From positions 307,294-371,293 of the forward strand of contig JAOUBJ010000003.1 of NCBI GenBank assembly GCA_029860345.1: a DNA stretch of 64,000 nucleotides, in the 5' to 3' direction. The notes beneath the pieces are model-generated. The model did not search any database. It was not told the DNA's origin and saw only the letters and a list, made by a program, of their open reading frames with translations. The DNA comes from Candidatus Zixiibacteriota bacterium (lineage in GTDB: Bacteria; Zixibacteria; MSB-5A5; GN15; FEB-12). A program made the position numbers and the translations under genes. How positions within the stretch are numbered: the stretch's first letter is position 1; the number at the start of each line of letters is the position of its first letter. Below are positions 17,024 to 25,009 of the stretch, piece by piece.

Positions 17024-18220
17024 ATGGAAACCACCATCTCTCACATCCTTTGGTATCCCGGCCATGAGCTACTACGACCCGATATTGTCAGGGCGGATAA
17101 CTGCTATCTGTATGACTCCAGCCGAAAGAAATATGTCGATCTGGAATCCGGAGTCTGGTGCACTCCTCTGGGCCACAACAACCCGCGAATCACTCGTATT
17201 CTCACTGAGCAAGCCGCACAAATCTCCCACACCGGATTCAACTACTCATCACCGATCGTTGAAAACGCTGCCAAAAAGGTGCTGGCCTTGTTGGAAATCG
17301 AAAATGGTGTATGTGTCTTTCTCTGTTCCGGTAGCGAGGCAGTTGAATACGGTGTTCGGGTAGCACAGTCTTTTACTGATCGTCCGTTGCTCATGACCAT
17401 GACCGACTCATACTTCGGCGCCTATGGTTCCGCGGCGGCCAGGGAGAGCGATCAATGGTACTGCTTTGATTGGACAGTCTGCGCCGGTTGCGACGACAAG
17501 GATACCTGTGACAGCCGCTGCGAACAGTTTGGCAAGATTCCCTTTGAGCGTATTGGTGGTTTCTTGTTCGAACCGGGTAGTTCCTCAGGGTTGGTCCGAT
17601 TCCCGCCGAAAAAACTGATTCAGGCGCTCGTTGCTACCATAAAGGAAGACAACGGTCTGCTCCTCGTCAACGAAGTGACAACCGGCGTTGGCCGCACGGG
17701 ACAGTGGTTTGGTTTTCAGCACTACGATATCTCGCCGGATGTTATCGCGATGGGCAAAGGGATCGGCAACGGCTATCCGGTCAGCGTGGCGGCCTTCGGA
17801 CCCGAAATTGCAAAAGCCTTACGAGATCAGCCGTTAAACTACGCACAGTCACACCAGAATGATCCGCTGGGGGCGGCAATCGTGCAGGAAGTGATTCGTG
17901 TAATCCACGACGACGGATTGGTCGAACGCACAAGAGCGCTCGGCAAGCAATTGGCTGATGGCTTGACGGAGATCGCGGCAGGTTGCGAACTTGTCAAAGC
18001 TATCCGTTCGCGCGGTCTGATGGCCGCCGTTGAGTTGAACGACGATCCCGAATGTACTCTGACCATCCGAGTGCATCGCCAGCTTTTGCAGCGAGGTTAC
18101 ATCGTGGGACGCAGGGTCGGTGTGAGTGTGTTGCGAATCGATCCCAGCCTGACGATTGACCCAGCCGACATCGACGGTTTTCTCGCGACTTTCTCAAGTG
18201 TGCTTGGTGCGGAGATTTGA
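17024..18220 (+). CDS. Class III PLP aminotransferase with a four-Cys insertion
   Basis: About 398 residues from ATG 17024; the frame is open to 16838 but the upstream part is repeat-like and not conserved in style. Seen: an N-terminal YVDLESGVWCTPLGHNNP, the PLP-phosphate stretch CSGSEAVEYGVRVA, NEVTTGVGRTGQWFG (normally D-E-V) and the Schiff-base Lys245 in AMGKGIGNGYP. An unusual insertion near residue 153 reads CAGCDDKDTCDSRC and could bind a metal. Class III enzymes act on omega-amino groups (ornithine, GABA, glutamate semialdehyde and others); the substrate is unknown. It has no operon partner. Confidence 0.85.
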   Translation: METTISHILWYPGHELLRPDIVRADNCYLYDSSRKKYVDLESGVWCTPLGHNNPRITRILTEQAAQISHTGFNYSSPIVENAAKKVLALLEIENGVCVFLCSGSEAVEYGVRVAQSFTDRPLLMTMTDSYFGAYGSAAARESDQWYCFDWTVCAGCDDKDTCDSRCEQFGKIPFERIGGFLFEPGSSSGLVRFPPKKLIQALVATIKEDNGLLLVNEVTTGVGRTGQWFGFQHYDISPDVIAMGKGIGNGYPVSVAAFGPEIAKALRDQPLNYAQSHQNDPLGAAIVQEVIRVIHDDGLVERTRALGKQLADGLTEIAAGCELVKAIRSRGLMAAVELNDDPECTLTIRVHRQLLQRGYIVGRRVGVSVLRIDPSLTIDPADIDGFLATFSSVLGAEI

Positions 18221-18336
18221 GCGTGACTGGGATATGTGGGGCGGGAGTGCGGTGTCGGATTTGACACAAGGTTACCGCGCGGCGACAAAGGATCGGCCAT
18301 GGTCTCACATGTTGATGTGCTCAGGCCACTTTCCGC

Positions 18337-18365
18337 TTGTGTCGAAGCGACGCGGTGGGTATAAT
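18337..18365 (+). promoter_or_regulatory. Predicted promoter
   Basis: TTGTGT (18337-18342), 17-bp spacer and a perfect TATAAT (18360-18365) lie ~150 bp upstream of the exported protein at 18516. The rest of the 295-bp gap shows nothing else. Confidence 0.45.
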
Positions 18366-18515
18366 TATAGAGATACCTGTTTATTGAAATTCAAGGCGCC
18401 AGGGACCGGTGCGATAGATGTTCGGCCTTGATCTCGTGATTTCAAGGCTGGTCTGAATTGGCAGGAGGTTACAAAATGGTGTCGCGTATCACAGGCGGCT
18501 CTCGAAGGAACTAGT

Positions 18516-19292
18516 ATGGGACGCCCGGCCATCATTGCGATGATCTTTATCCTCAGTTGGCTCCATTCGGTTGCCCAGGGGGAGATTTTGAAGACAACTT
18601 CGATGACCGTCGGCTACAGCCAGAGTGACTTTCGATACCTGAGGGGGGAGGGTACTTTCTTCTACGATTATGGGTCTGATTCTCCAGTACTGGTGCTCTC
18701 CACCGAAAAGCTCTTCTTGAGTATCGGGTATGGTACCCAGCAAGCCACTCCTCTCATTGGTCAACCCTCTTTGATGATGTTGGACGTTTCGTTCAGAATG
18801 GGGAAGAACATCAATCTGTTCAGTAGTTTGGCCCAATTGCCATTCGGCATGTTTGTCCCCCTTCGCTCCAACGTGGATTACCTTCGGGTGGCGATCAGGA
18901 ATAGCGAGGCGCACGCGGGCAAGCCTAATATCAACCTATTGGGTGTGACCAGTGGGTTGGGAGTCGGCGGACGGATTCAGCTTGAGAACTTCCACCCTAC
19001 CTTGACAGTTGTCGCAACCCTGGTTTCATCTGTGGGGATTCTGAGTGACCTGTCGGAAAAACAGGAATCCGTACTGCGGCTTGCTCGCACGACTGACTTC
19101 AATGTCGAAGCAAGAACAGGTCCTCTGTTGAAAGACCGATACGGGATCACGGTCGGTTTTACCTTTAGGTCTTTACGATGGACGAATGAAAACCCTGAGT
19201 CTTTCAAGGAAGTCATGCAGGCGATAGGGCAACCGAGCAGGGTGCCAAAACGTCGTGGACAAGTCTTGTTTAGAATAGGCCTCAATTGGTAA
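18516..19292 (+). CDS. Exported protein, probable outer-membrane beta-barrel
   Basis: 258 residues with a signal peptide (IIAMIFILSWLHSVAQG). The mature part alternates hydrophobic and polar residues in short strands (MTVGYSQSDFRYL, LMMLDVSFRMGKNINLFSS, ITVGFTFRSLRW) and ends VLFRIGLNW; a terminal aromatic is typical of outer-membrane barrels. No family recognised. AAGGA six bases before the ATG supports the start. It sits 28 nt before a lipoprotein gene, so the two are likely cotranscribed. Confidence 0.65.
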   Translation: MGRPAIIAMIFILSWLHSVAQGEILKTTSMTVGYSQSDFRYLRGEGTFFYDYGSDSPVLVLSTEKLFLSIGYGTQQATPLIGQPSLMMLDVSFRMGKNINLFSSLAQLPFGMFVPLRSNVDYLRVAIRNSEAHAGKPNINLLGVTSGLGVGGRIQLENFHPTLTVVATLVSSVGILSDLSEKQESVLRLARTTDFNVEARTGPLLKDRYGITVGFTFRSLRWTNENPESFKEVMQAIGQPSRVPKRRGQVLFRIGLNW

Positions 19293-19320
19293 AAGGGTCA
19301 AAACACAACGGGTTTACTGT

Positions 19321-20799
19321 ATGAAAGCTGTTTACTTTGCCATGTTGCTGTTAGTCACCGTAGTCGGTTGCGGTATCTTTGATGTCGACGTGGATCGATC
19401 AGACGAGGCTTCTTCGTTCGGTACCATTTCATTCAGCGGGGAAATCACCATTAATCAGGGCGAGGGAGTCTCGTGGGACGAGTTAAATCTGAGCCTTTCC
19501 AAGGACGAACCGATGACAGGAACGCTTTTTCGCAAGAGCGACGGAGCCGTCGGCACAATATACGGCTCCAGAACCGATCGTTCCGCGGTTTTCTCAGGTT
19601 CCATTGATTGCTACTGCCCGGGCGACATCGACCAAGGAACAATCAATGTCATAGATGATAACTCGATCGACCTGAGACTGGAAGGTTCCGACTGTAACGG
19701 GCCGTTTACAATCGCCGGAGTGCTTCGTCAGATTCAGTGCTTGGACCTCCAGGGAAAATACTTCGCCGTTGAAACGCTCTCGGTCGACTATACCGTTGGC
19801 AGCGAAAGTGGTCAGATCAATGTGCAGGGAAGCGGGGAGCTTCTGCTTGCTCAAGATGAATGCGATGTCAGTTTTTCTGTTCCGGGAGGAGTGGCGGTCA
19901 GGGAGGGTACGATTGCCGGTGGTGTATTGCGAATGAGCGGAGCGTTTGTGATCCCTTACGGGGAAGATATTACAATTAGCGAGAATTCTTTCGTTCTGGA
20001 AGTTCCTCTGGACGACACTTATGACTTTGCCTTCTCCGGTTCGGGGAAGGCGAGAGGTACCGTGGATGGACAATCGTTCTACGTCGAAGGTCAAACTGTA
20101 GGTCGGCTCGTACGGGAGTTCGACCTTGCGGTTGCCATGCTTCGAGGCGGAGCAGCCAGCGGTTCCGGCATGGACAGCGAATGGGTGGATCTTATCAAGC
20201 AGGTCAAAGAGGGCAATAACGGGCGCGTCATCACCAAGTTCTTCCCGGAGGCTGCCGGCATTTTCGGTGATAGTCAGATAGAAAAAGTTGAGACTTGGCT
20301 GAATTCAGTCACCGAGAACGGGAGCAAAGATGTCAAAGTCCTTCTGGTCGGTCACAGCGCGGGTGGGCATGCCCTGGTGACCGTGGGTGAAAGCTCGCAA
20401 CAGTTCCAGCATATTCACATGGACTCGCGTATCACACTCGACCCCTTCGATCCATCGCGTCCGTTCGTGGTCCAGAGGGATCCTTACAATCCCACCGCCA
20501 TTACGCGCCCCCAAGGTTGGTTCGCAAACTACCTTGCCGAAAAGCCAAACGGGTGGGGGTGGTTAGGGTATCATGTTGTTGGGGGGTCCGAAGACATACT
20601 AATACCGTCGACTCACGACAATATAGTCGAGAAAATCGTAAAGACCGGTTATGTGGGCAACGAAGCCCGAAGATTGTTGGGATCAGTGTCGGCGCCGCCC
20701 ATGACCTTACCCATCAGTCACAATCTTCCAGTCCCAAACCGAGAGACCAGGTTGGGTCTCAGCTTCGGGTGGAAGTCAGTGTCACCAGTGGAAAGATAG
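19321..20799 (+). CDS. Lipoprotein with C-terminal alpha/beta-hydrolase-like elbow
   Basis: 492 residues with lipobox VTVVGC, so it is probably membrane-anchored. Residues ~20-265 are rich in beta-strand patterns and Gly (repeated GTI / GSGE stretches), resembling a beta-sandwich region. Residues ~270-460 contain LLVGHSAGGHALVTVG, a G-H-S-A-G-G nucleophile elbow, followed by an Asp-rich strand (HMDSRITLDPFDPS) and a late His (GYHVVGG). This order fits lipase or esterase catalytic triads. Inference: envelope-attached hydrolase; substrate unknown. Follows the barrel-like protein at 18516. Confidence 0.7.
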   Translation: MKAVYFAMLLLVTVVGCGIFDVDVDRSDEASSFGTISFSGEITINQGEGVSWDELNLSLSKDEPMTGTLFRKSDGAVGTIYGSRTDRSAVFSGSIDCYCPGDIDQGTINVIDDNSIDLRLEGSDCNGPFTIAGVLRQIQCLDLQGKYFAVETLSVDYTVGSESGQINVQGSGELLLAQDECDVSFSVPGGVAVREGTIAGGVLRMSGAFVIPYGEDITISENSFVLEVPLDDTYDFAFSGSGKARGTVDGQSFYVEGQTVGRLVREFDLAVAMLRGGAASGSGMDSEWVDLIKQVKEGNNGRVITKFFPEAAGIFGDSQIEKVETWLNSVTENGSKDVKVLLVGHSAGGHALVTVGESSQQFQHIHMDSRITLDPFDPSRPFVVQRDPYNPTAITRPQGWFANYLAEKPNGWGWLGYHVVGGSEDILIPSTHDNIVEKIVKTGYVGNEARRLLGSVSAPPMTLPISHNLPVPNRETRLGLSFGWKSVSPVER

Positions 20800-20840
20800 G
20801 GGGATGAAATCGCGGTTTCGACTCGGCTCCAGCGAATCCG

Positions 20841-22100
20841 TTAAGTCTTGCGTTCTTTCTTCTTGGCGGCGGGGAAGAGAACGTTGTTCAAGATCAGACG
20901 GTAGCCGGGGGAATGTTTGTGCAGTACCAACTCGGTCGGCGGATCGTGCACCATGTGACGATAATCCTCCGGATCGTGTCCGGACAGAAAAGTAAAAGTT
21001 CCACGGCCGAGGTTGCCGTGGAGATAGCGCACCTCGTCGAAATTATCCGGTTGGCCAAGCGGTGTAACGAATTTCTTCAATAATGATTTGCGAAAACCGG
21101 TCGACTGACCGAGGTATCCGTTCACGGTGCTGGTGTGGCACTGACTCAACATAGTGGGAACCGGATCGAGTTTGGCCGCGAAGTCGAACAGGTAGAAATA
21201 ATCCTGACTTTCATCAAGAAACCGCACCAGCCGGTCAGGATAGGTATCTATGTCCGAGTGGCTGTAGACCAGAGGGTCAAGCTCCAGCACGAAGTTCTCA
21301 AAGGCGAATGTCCGCGTGAAGTCCAACTGGGCCTGTACACCCGGATCGACCGCGTCGCCATCGATCTCGCGCGGCACTATATCCAGACCCTCGGCGGCCA
21401 GGGCGATATCTATCGTCTCAGGTGCCGAACACATTGAAAAGAAGAAGCCACCGCGTCGCACATAGTCATAGACTGTCTTGGCCACATCCAGTTTCAACTG
21501 GCTGACTTTGTTGTAACCCAGCTTGGCCGCCAACTCTTCGTTGGCTCGCACCTGCGCCTGGTACCACAGTTGATTGCGAAAAGCGCCGTAGAACTTGCCA
21601 TACTGCCCGGTGAAATCTTCGTGATGAAGATGCAGCCAGTCGTACTCTTCCAATCCGCCGCCGAGTAGCTCTTCATCGTACACGACATCGTACTTAATCT
21701 CGGCATAGGTTAAGGCCAACGTCACGGCATCATCCCAGGGTTCATTGGTGGGCGGTGAGTAGACAGCTATCACCGGCGCCTTTTCAAGCTCGACCCGTTC
21801 CATGTTCTCAACTTCGATCTGGCGATAAATGTCCGCTACCTGTCCCTGAGTGACCTGCTCATAAGAAACGCCCATCAACAGGCAGACATTGCTGATCTCG
21901 GACGAATGGTCAATCAGGAACGACCCACCGCGAAAATTCAGCAACCATTCCGCCTTGTACCCGGCATCGAGGGCACGATAGCAGACACCGTAGGCTTTGA
22001 GATGATCGGTCTGGGTCTCATCCATCGGGATGAGCAATCCGGCACCTTGCGCCGATACGGCCAGGGCTAAGACGATTGTGATTAAAACAAATGTTCTCAT
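20841..22100 (-). CDS. Secreted protein commonly linked to asnB
   Basis: About 419 residues. Signal peptide (FVLITIVLALAVSAQGAG) then LLIPMDETQTDHLKAYGV and LLNFRGGSFLID. This protein type occurs in Bacteroidetes-like genomes and is often labelled asparagine synthetase B. It has neither the N-terminal Cys glutaminase nor the PP-loop, so the name appears to come from gene neighbourhood. A middle region (HLHHEDFTGQYGKF, GGFFFSMCSAPETIDIA) resembles glutamine-amidotransferase-like or DUF4159-like Rossmann folds, and FTFLSGHDPEDYRHMVHDP is well defined. It lies downstream of asnB in the same direction. ATG 22112 is the alternative start but lies inside a palindromic repeat. Confidence 0.75.
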   Translation of the reverse strand: MRTFVLITIVLALAVSAQGAGLLIPMDETQTDHLKAYGVCYRALDAGYKAEWLLNFRGGSFLIDHSSEISNVCLLMGVSYEQVTQGQVADIYRQIEVENMERVELEKAPVIAVYSPPTNEPWDDAVTLALTYAEIKYDVVYDEELLGGGLEEYDWLHLHHEDFTGQYGKFYGAFRNQLWYQAQVRANEELAAKLGYNKVSQLKLDVAKTVYDYVRRGGFFFSMCSAPETIDIALAAEGLDIVPREIDGDAVDPGVQAQLDFTRTFAFENFVLELDPLVYSHSDIDTYPDRLVRFLDESQDYFYLFDFAAKLDPVPTMLSQCHTSTVNGYLGQSTGFRKSLLKKFVTPLGQPDNFDEVRYLHGNLGRGTFTFLSGHDPEDYRHMVHDPPTELVLHKHSPGYRLILNNVLFPAAKKKERKT

Positions 22101-22107
22101 CTTCAAA

Positions 22108-22215
22108 GTCATTCTGGCGAAGGCCAGAATCCAGTCTTCCTATTCATGGGCGTGCGAAGCGCGAAAAACAGGTTTACCTGTGTCATTCCCGCATAGGCGG
22201 GAATCCATCATCTTT
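22108..22215. repeat. Composite palindromic repeat upstream of the secreted protein
   Basis: CATTCTGGCGAAGGCCAGAA (22112 region), then GCGTGCGAAGCGCGAAAAAC, then CATTCCCGCATAGGCGGGAA (about 22184). The same order recurs at 24655-24720. The first element touches the 5' end of the gene at 20841. Confidence 0.7.
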
Positions 22216-22354
22216 CATGTGCGGCAAATGTCCGCACCTGCCATCTTACACGCTCGCCCCAAAGTAACCAATACCTCACAATTGGCAACACAGTTTTTAC
22301 GTTGAGACCAAAGACTGGTTCCGCCGCACGGCTAAGTTATGCTGAATAACTGCG

Positions 22355-23941
22355 CTAAACGCCGCTGGCGCCGTAGTTGGGCAGAGCCCGAGCACTCGGA
22401 TCTGCAACCTGGCAGTTTTCCCAGCGAGGGTTGGGCATCCAGAGTGAGGCGATCAGATGTGCCATTCGTGGGTACATCTGTTCGAACAGATCGCGGTACA
22501 TAAGGGACTCTTTGGAGATCGGCGTGGCGTAAGGGTATTGTTCGGCGATAGTCTCCGGGTCCTGCTCTGAGTAGGACTCTTCTGCTACGGCTTGCAATGT
22601 ATCAGCCAGCGAGTGTCCGACGGCATCAGAGAAAGCCGCTTTCTCTCGCCACAAGATATGTTCGGGAAGATAACCGCCCCCTTCGAAGGCTGCTCGCAGC
22701 AGGTACTTTCCCACGCCGTTGTTGTTCATCTTGTGCCTGGGATGAATGCCCATAACATATTGCACGAAATCGCTATCGCTAAAAGGGACCCGCGCCTCAA
22801 GGGCGTGCGCGCTGATGCATCTATCGGCCCGTAATACATCGTACATGTACAACTCGCGAATCCTCTTGCGGCACTCACGCTGGAACTCAACCGGGTTGGG
22901 GGCGAAGTCGGTGTACTTGTAGCCGAACAGTTCGTCGGACACCTCGCCGGTCAGCAAAACGCGCACGTCACTGTTCTCGCTGATATGTTTGCACACCAAA
23001 TACATCCCAATCGAAGCGCGGATGGTTGTAATGTCATAAGACTCAAGACTCCAAATCACCTCTCTCAACGACGATAGAACATCCTCCTCGGTAATAAGTA
23101 CCTCCGTGTGATCCGAACCGATGAACCTCGCAACGTCGCGGGCATATTTCAAATCGATCCCGTCGGTGTGCATCCCAACAGCGAACGTCTTGATCGGTCG
23201 CGACGAATACCGCTGAGCAATAGCACAGACCAGACTTGAATCCAGTCCACCACTTAACAAAAGCCCCACCGGCGCATCGGCGCACAATCGCTTGCGCGTT
23301 GCCGCCACCAGCTTGTCATGGATATTGCTCAGCACTTCCTCTTTGGTGTGCGTGTGGTACTGACAAACGCGGCTTATGTCCAGATACCGCACGAACTCTT
23401 CGCCGTCATAAACATGCCCGGGCGGAAACGGTTCGACATGATCGCAGAAAGGTGAGACTGCTTTCGCTTCCGAGGCAAAGATGATCTCGCCTTCCGAGCG
23501 TGAGTATCCGTAGAAGAGCGGTCGTATGCCTATAGGGTCACGGGCGGCTACATGCTTCTGTCGTCGGGCATCCCATAATACCATTGCAAATTCCGCGTCA
23601 AGCATCTGAGCAGTCTTCTTCAGGCCGTACTTGGCATACAACGGCAGCAACACTTCGCAATCGGAGTCCGAGATGTATGGGTAGTTGGTCAGTCGTCTGA
23701 GTTCTGTCTGATTGTAAATCTCGCCGTTGCAGACAACTTTGTTGCCGGTTTGTTCATCGACAAATGGCTGATCCCCGGCCGGACCCAGATCCATAATCCG
23801 CAGCCTGTGGAAAGCCATCAAGCCACCTTCATGTTCATCCACCTGGAGTTTGTCCGGTCCTCGGTGACGTAGCTTCTCAATATGAGTCTCTAAGTCTGGA
23901 AGGGCTTTTTTGCGCCCGCTGTAAACGAATATTCCGCACAT
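22355..23941 (-). CDS. asnB: Asparagine synthetase B, glutamine-hydrolysing
   Basis: Makes asparagine from aspartate, ATP and glutamine. 528 residues, close to E. coli AsnB. Seen: Cys2 glutaminase nucleophile (MCGIFVYSG), RHRGPD, VCNGEIYN, the ATP pyrophosphatase loop LLSGGLDSSLV near residue 227, ETYD-like SLESYDITTIRAS, and LLTGEVSDELFG (most relatives read SGEGSDE). C-terminal YPYATPISKESLMYRD is AsnB-specific. Transcribed divergently from an AsnC/Lrp-family gene, which suggests control by that regulator. Downstream follows the secreted protein at 20841, separated by repeats. Confidence 0.95.
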   Translation of the reverse strand: MCGIFVYSGRKKALPDLETHIEKLRHRGPDKLQVDEHEGGLMAFHRLRIMDLGPAGDQPFVDEQTGNKVVCNGEIYNQTELRRLTNYPYISDSDCEVLLPLYAKYGLKKTAQMLDAEFAMVLWDARRQKHVAARDPIGIRPLFYGYSRSEGEIIFASEAKAVSPFCDHVEPFPPGHVYDGEEFVRYLDISRVCQYHTHTKEEVLSNIHDKLVAATRKRLCADAPVGLLLSGGLDSSLVCAIAQRYSSRPIKTFAVGMHTDGIDLKYARDVARFIGSDHTEVLITEEDVLSSLREVIWSLESYDITTIRASIGMYLVCKHISENSDVRVLLTGEVSDELFGYKYTDFAPNPVEFQRECRKRIRELYMYDVLRADRCISAHALEARVPFSDSDFVQYVMGIHPRHKMNNNGVGKYLLRAAFEGGGYLPEHILWREKAAFSDAVGHSLADTLQAVAEESYSEQDPETIAEQYPYATPISKESLMYRDLFEQMYPRMAHLIASLWMPNPRWENCQVADPSARALPNYGASGV

Positions 23942-23980
23942 AGCTGTTTTTCCTATCTGTCTTCAGGCCAGCATTGTCAA

Positions 23981-24008
23981 TTGCCTTTATAATAACAACA
24001 AAGGGCAA
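23981..24008. promoter_or_regulatory. Inverted repeat in the asnB-asnC divergent region
   Basis: TTGCCTTT (23981-23988) and AAAGGGCAA (24000-24008) form an inverted repeat with one extra base. It lies in the AT-rich 160-bp region between asnB and the regulator gene. It is a candidate operator for the AsnC-family protein. A TTGACA lies at 24026-24031. Confidence 0.35.
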
Positions 24009-24103
24009 ATGATCCTAAATCTTTATTGACATACCGATATTTTTACATTATTCATAGTATATGTACGATATATGCGAGAATATTGTAATTCTATAGGTAA
24101 AAC

Positions 24104-24583
24104 ATGACTACAGATTATGAAATCGACAATCTTGACCGGCAGATTTTGGAGTATTTGAGGCGCGATGGCCGTATGGCTTTCACCGAAATTGCCCAGAAAC
24201 TGATCGTTTCAGCCGGAACGATTCATCAGCGCGTCAACAAAATGACCGATGCCGGCATTATCACCGGCTCGAAAATCACCGTCGACTACTCGAAACTGGG
24301 CTACGATGTCACTTCGTTGATGGGCATCTATCTCAAAAGTGCGCGTGACCTTGAGATGGTGATGAACAGGCTTCGAACGTTTGATGAAATTGTCGAGGTC
24401 TATTACACGACCGGTTCGTATGCGCTGATCATTAAGGCGCGCACACGAACGACTGATGCTTTCTATCAGTTTCTGCTTCGGAAGCTTCAGGCGATTCCTG
24501 AGATTCAGTCGACCGAGTCTTTCATCTGCCTGGCCCAACCGATCGACCGCGACCTGCCATTGGCGGATTTGGAGGGGGTGTAG
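24104..24583 (+). CDS. asnC: Lrp/AsnC-family transcriptional regulator
   Basis: 159 residues. N-terminal HTH_AsnC (LDRQILEYLRRDGRMAFTEI, SAGTIHQRVNKM) and a C-terminal RAM ligand-binding domain (LMGIYLKSAR, VYYTTGSYALIIKARTRT, SFICLAQPIDR). Closest in style to AsnC, and its divergent arrangement with asnB suggests asparagine-responsive control; the effector is inferred from context. Such proteins form octamers and bind AT-rich DNA, which fits the AT-rich intergenic region. Confidence 0.9.
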   Translation: MTTDYEIDNLDRQILEYLRRDGRMAFTEIAQKLIVSAGTIHQRVNKMTDAGIITGSKITVDYSKLGYDVTSLMGIYLKSARDLEMVMNRLRTFDEIVEVYYTTGSYALIIKARTRTTDAFYQFLLRKLQAIPEIQSTESFICLAQPIDRDLPLADLEGV

Positions 24584-24639
24584 GTTTTGGTGCCGTCATG
24601 CGACCCCGCGTGACGGTTCTTGTGCTTCATGGTTCGACT

Positions 24640-24940
24640 CCGCTCACCATGAGGTAGCGCGCGAAGCGCACAAGACAAGCTTGCTTGTGTCATTCTGGCG
24701 AAGGCCAGAATCCATCTTCTCTTTTTCTTTTCCCCTCTAGAGAGGGGTGCCCGAAGGGCGGGGTGTGTTCTTGGCGGACAAAACGAACAACACACCCCTA
24801 AACCGACTCTCAAGAGGGGACTTTGAAGAAGGATTCTGTAGGTCGAAACCCCTGTGGTTTCGACGACGCGCGAAGCGCAAAAAACCGATTTGTCGGTGTC
24901 ACCCCGAGCGGAGTCGAGGGGCGACGTTAATCGCGGCTTC
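24640..24940. repeat. Composite repeats between asnC and the beta-helix gene
   Basis: The region contains GCGCGCGAAGCGCACAAGAC, CATTCTGGCGAAGGCCAGAA, an imperfect inverted pair CCCCTCTAGAGAGGGGTGC / CTCAAGAGGGGAC, then GCGCGAAGCGCAAAAAAC and CACCCCGAGCGGAGTCGAGG. Short ORFs here are not supported. Confidence 0.65.
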
Positions 24941-24944
24941 CCCC

Positions 24945-24972
24945 TTGCAGAAATGCCAGTTTGGGCTATATT
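24945..24972 (+). promoter_or_regulatory. Promoter of the beta-helix gene
   Basis: TTGCAG (24945-24950), 16-bp spacer and TATATT (24967-24972), 37 bp before the GTG start at 25010. It supports the internal start rather than the upstream open frame. Confidence 0.55.
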
Positions 24973-25009
24973 GATAGAGATATCTAAAGGCAACGCAAGA
25001 GGGAACCTT

